Origin: Pseudomonadota bacterium | GTDB taxonomy: Bacteria; Pseudomonadota; Gammaproteobacteria; Burkholderiales; Methylophilaceae | Length of the DNA stretch: 5,723 bases | Direction: 5' to 3' | Assembly: GCA_023459535.1 (NCBI GenBank) | Contig: JAEWTK010000165.1 | Span: forward strand, 1 to 5,723 | Shown here: in pieces, positions 5,392 through 5,723 of the stretch | How positions within the stretch are numbered: the stretch's first letter is position 1 | Layout of the letters: every line of letters starts with the position of its first letter | Translations under genes and position numbers: made by a program | Notes under the pieces: model-generated | The model's database searches: none | What the model saw: only the letters and a program-made list of their open reading frames with translations | Told to the model about the DNA's origin: nothing

Positions 5392-5723
5392 TCAGGCGGC
5401 CACATATTGGTGGAAATAATCGGTCAGTTCGTCAGCGTCGTAGCCATGTTCTATGAACAATGGCGGCATATCGAGGCGCAGGAACAGGGCTTTGATCGCC
5501 TCGCGACGTGCTTCAAAGTTTTGGATGATGCGTTCGCGGTAACTCTTGCGCAGGAACAGAGTGCGCTTTGCCCCGCTTTCCGGGTCGGTCACGCTGGCGA
5601 TGCCGAATTCCGGCAGGTTCTTGTATTCCGCTTCGTCCCACAGCACGATGGGTACGATGTGGTGGCGCAACATGAGTGCCATTGCAGCTTCCAGATCGGC
5701 CAGCGGCATGTGGAAATCGGATA
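5392..5723 (-). CDS. mxaS: MxaS, DUF58-family protein, C-terminal part (5' truncated by window edge)
   Basis: The frame enters at the right edge and ends at TGA (5392-5394), giving 109 whole residues starting SDFHMPLADLEAAM. The phrase SDFH followed by a helix, then HHIVPIVLWDEAEYKNLPEFG, matches the DUF58 fold, a vWA-like domain in which SDF ends a central strand and D/E-rich loops define the metal region. The last part (FEARREAIKALFLRLDMPPLFIEH) is the usual C-terminal helix and strand. DUF58 genes sit directly after moxR-type ATPase genes, and in methylotrophs the pair is mxaR-mxaS, so mxaR is expected just beyond the right edge. The symbol rests on the order S-A-C-K-L downstream. An in-frame ATG at 5709 exists but is internal to the domain. 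Confidence 0.85.
   Translation of the reverse strand, partial: SDFHMPLADLEAAMALMLRHHIVPIVLWDEAEYKNLPEFGIASVTDPESGAKRTLFLRKSYRERIIQNFEARREAIKALFLRLDMPPLFIEHGYDADELTDYFHQYVAA

Overview
The window reads as part of a methylotrophic proteobacterium's chromosome. A Methylophilaceae-type betaproteobacterium such as Methylobacillus or Methylovorus is my best guess. That rests on a recognisable methanol dehydrogenase accessory cluster (mxa genes), a moderately GC-rich composition judged by eye, and housekeeping genes with a beta/gammaproteobacterial arrangement (ftsB; ygfX next to and divergent from ygfZ). The genus is inference.

Layout. Positions 1-240 (+) hold the 3' end of ftsB, a divisome coiled-coil protein. 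ygfZ (292-1323, -) converges on it, and a 14-bp inverted repeat (276-310) lies between them and runs over the ygfZ stop codon. A 96-bp divergent intergenic region (1324-1419) separates ygfZ from ygfX (1420-1884, +, TTG start). ygfX then converges on the mxa cluster, and its last 9 bases overlap the end of mxaL.

The right two thirds (1876-5723, all on the - strand) form one tightly packed transcription unit. In transcription order it is mxaS (5' truncated), mxaA, mxaC, mxaK and mxaL, with junctions ranging from a 16-nt overlap to a 4-nt gap. In the canonical order a MoxR-type AAA+ ATPase (mxaR) and the dehydrogenase structural genes (mxaFJGI) would lie upstream, outside the window. The encoded proteins form a membrane-anchored MoxR/vWA-type maturation module: a DUF58 protein (MxaS), a signal-peptide plus single-TM protein (MxaA), two periplasm-facing von Willebrand A-domain proteins (MxaC, MxaL) and a membrane-tethered TPR-like protein (MxaK). 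In Methylobacterium, mxaA, mxaK and mxaL are known from genetics to be needed for calcium insertion into periplasmic PQQ methanol dehydrogenase.

I found no tRNA, rRNA, CRISPR array, mobile element or attachment site. I do not see an unknown system. The points most worth a second look are the cluster stopping at mxaL, the altered MIDAS of MxaL, a ygfX without its usual partner sdhE beside it, and gene-end structures without obvious U-tract terminators.
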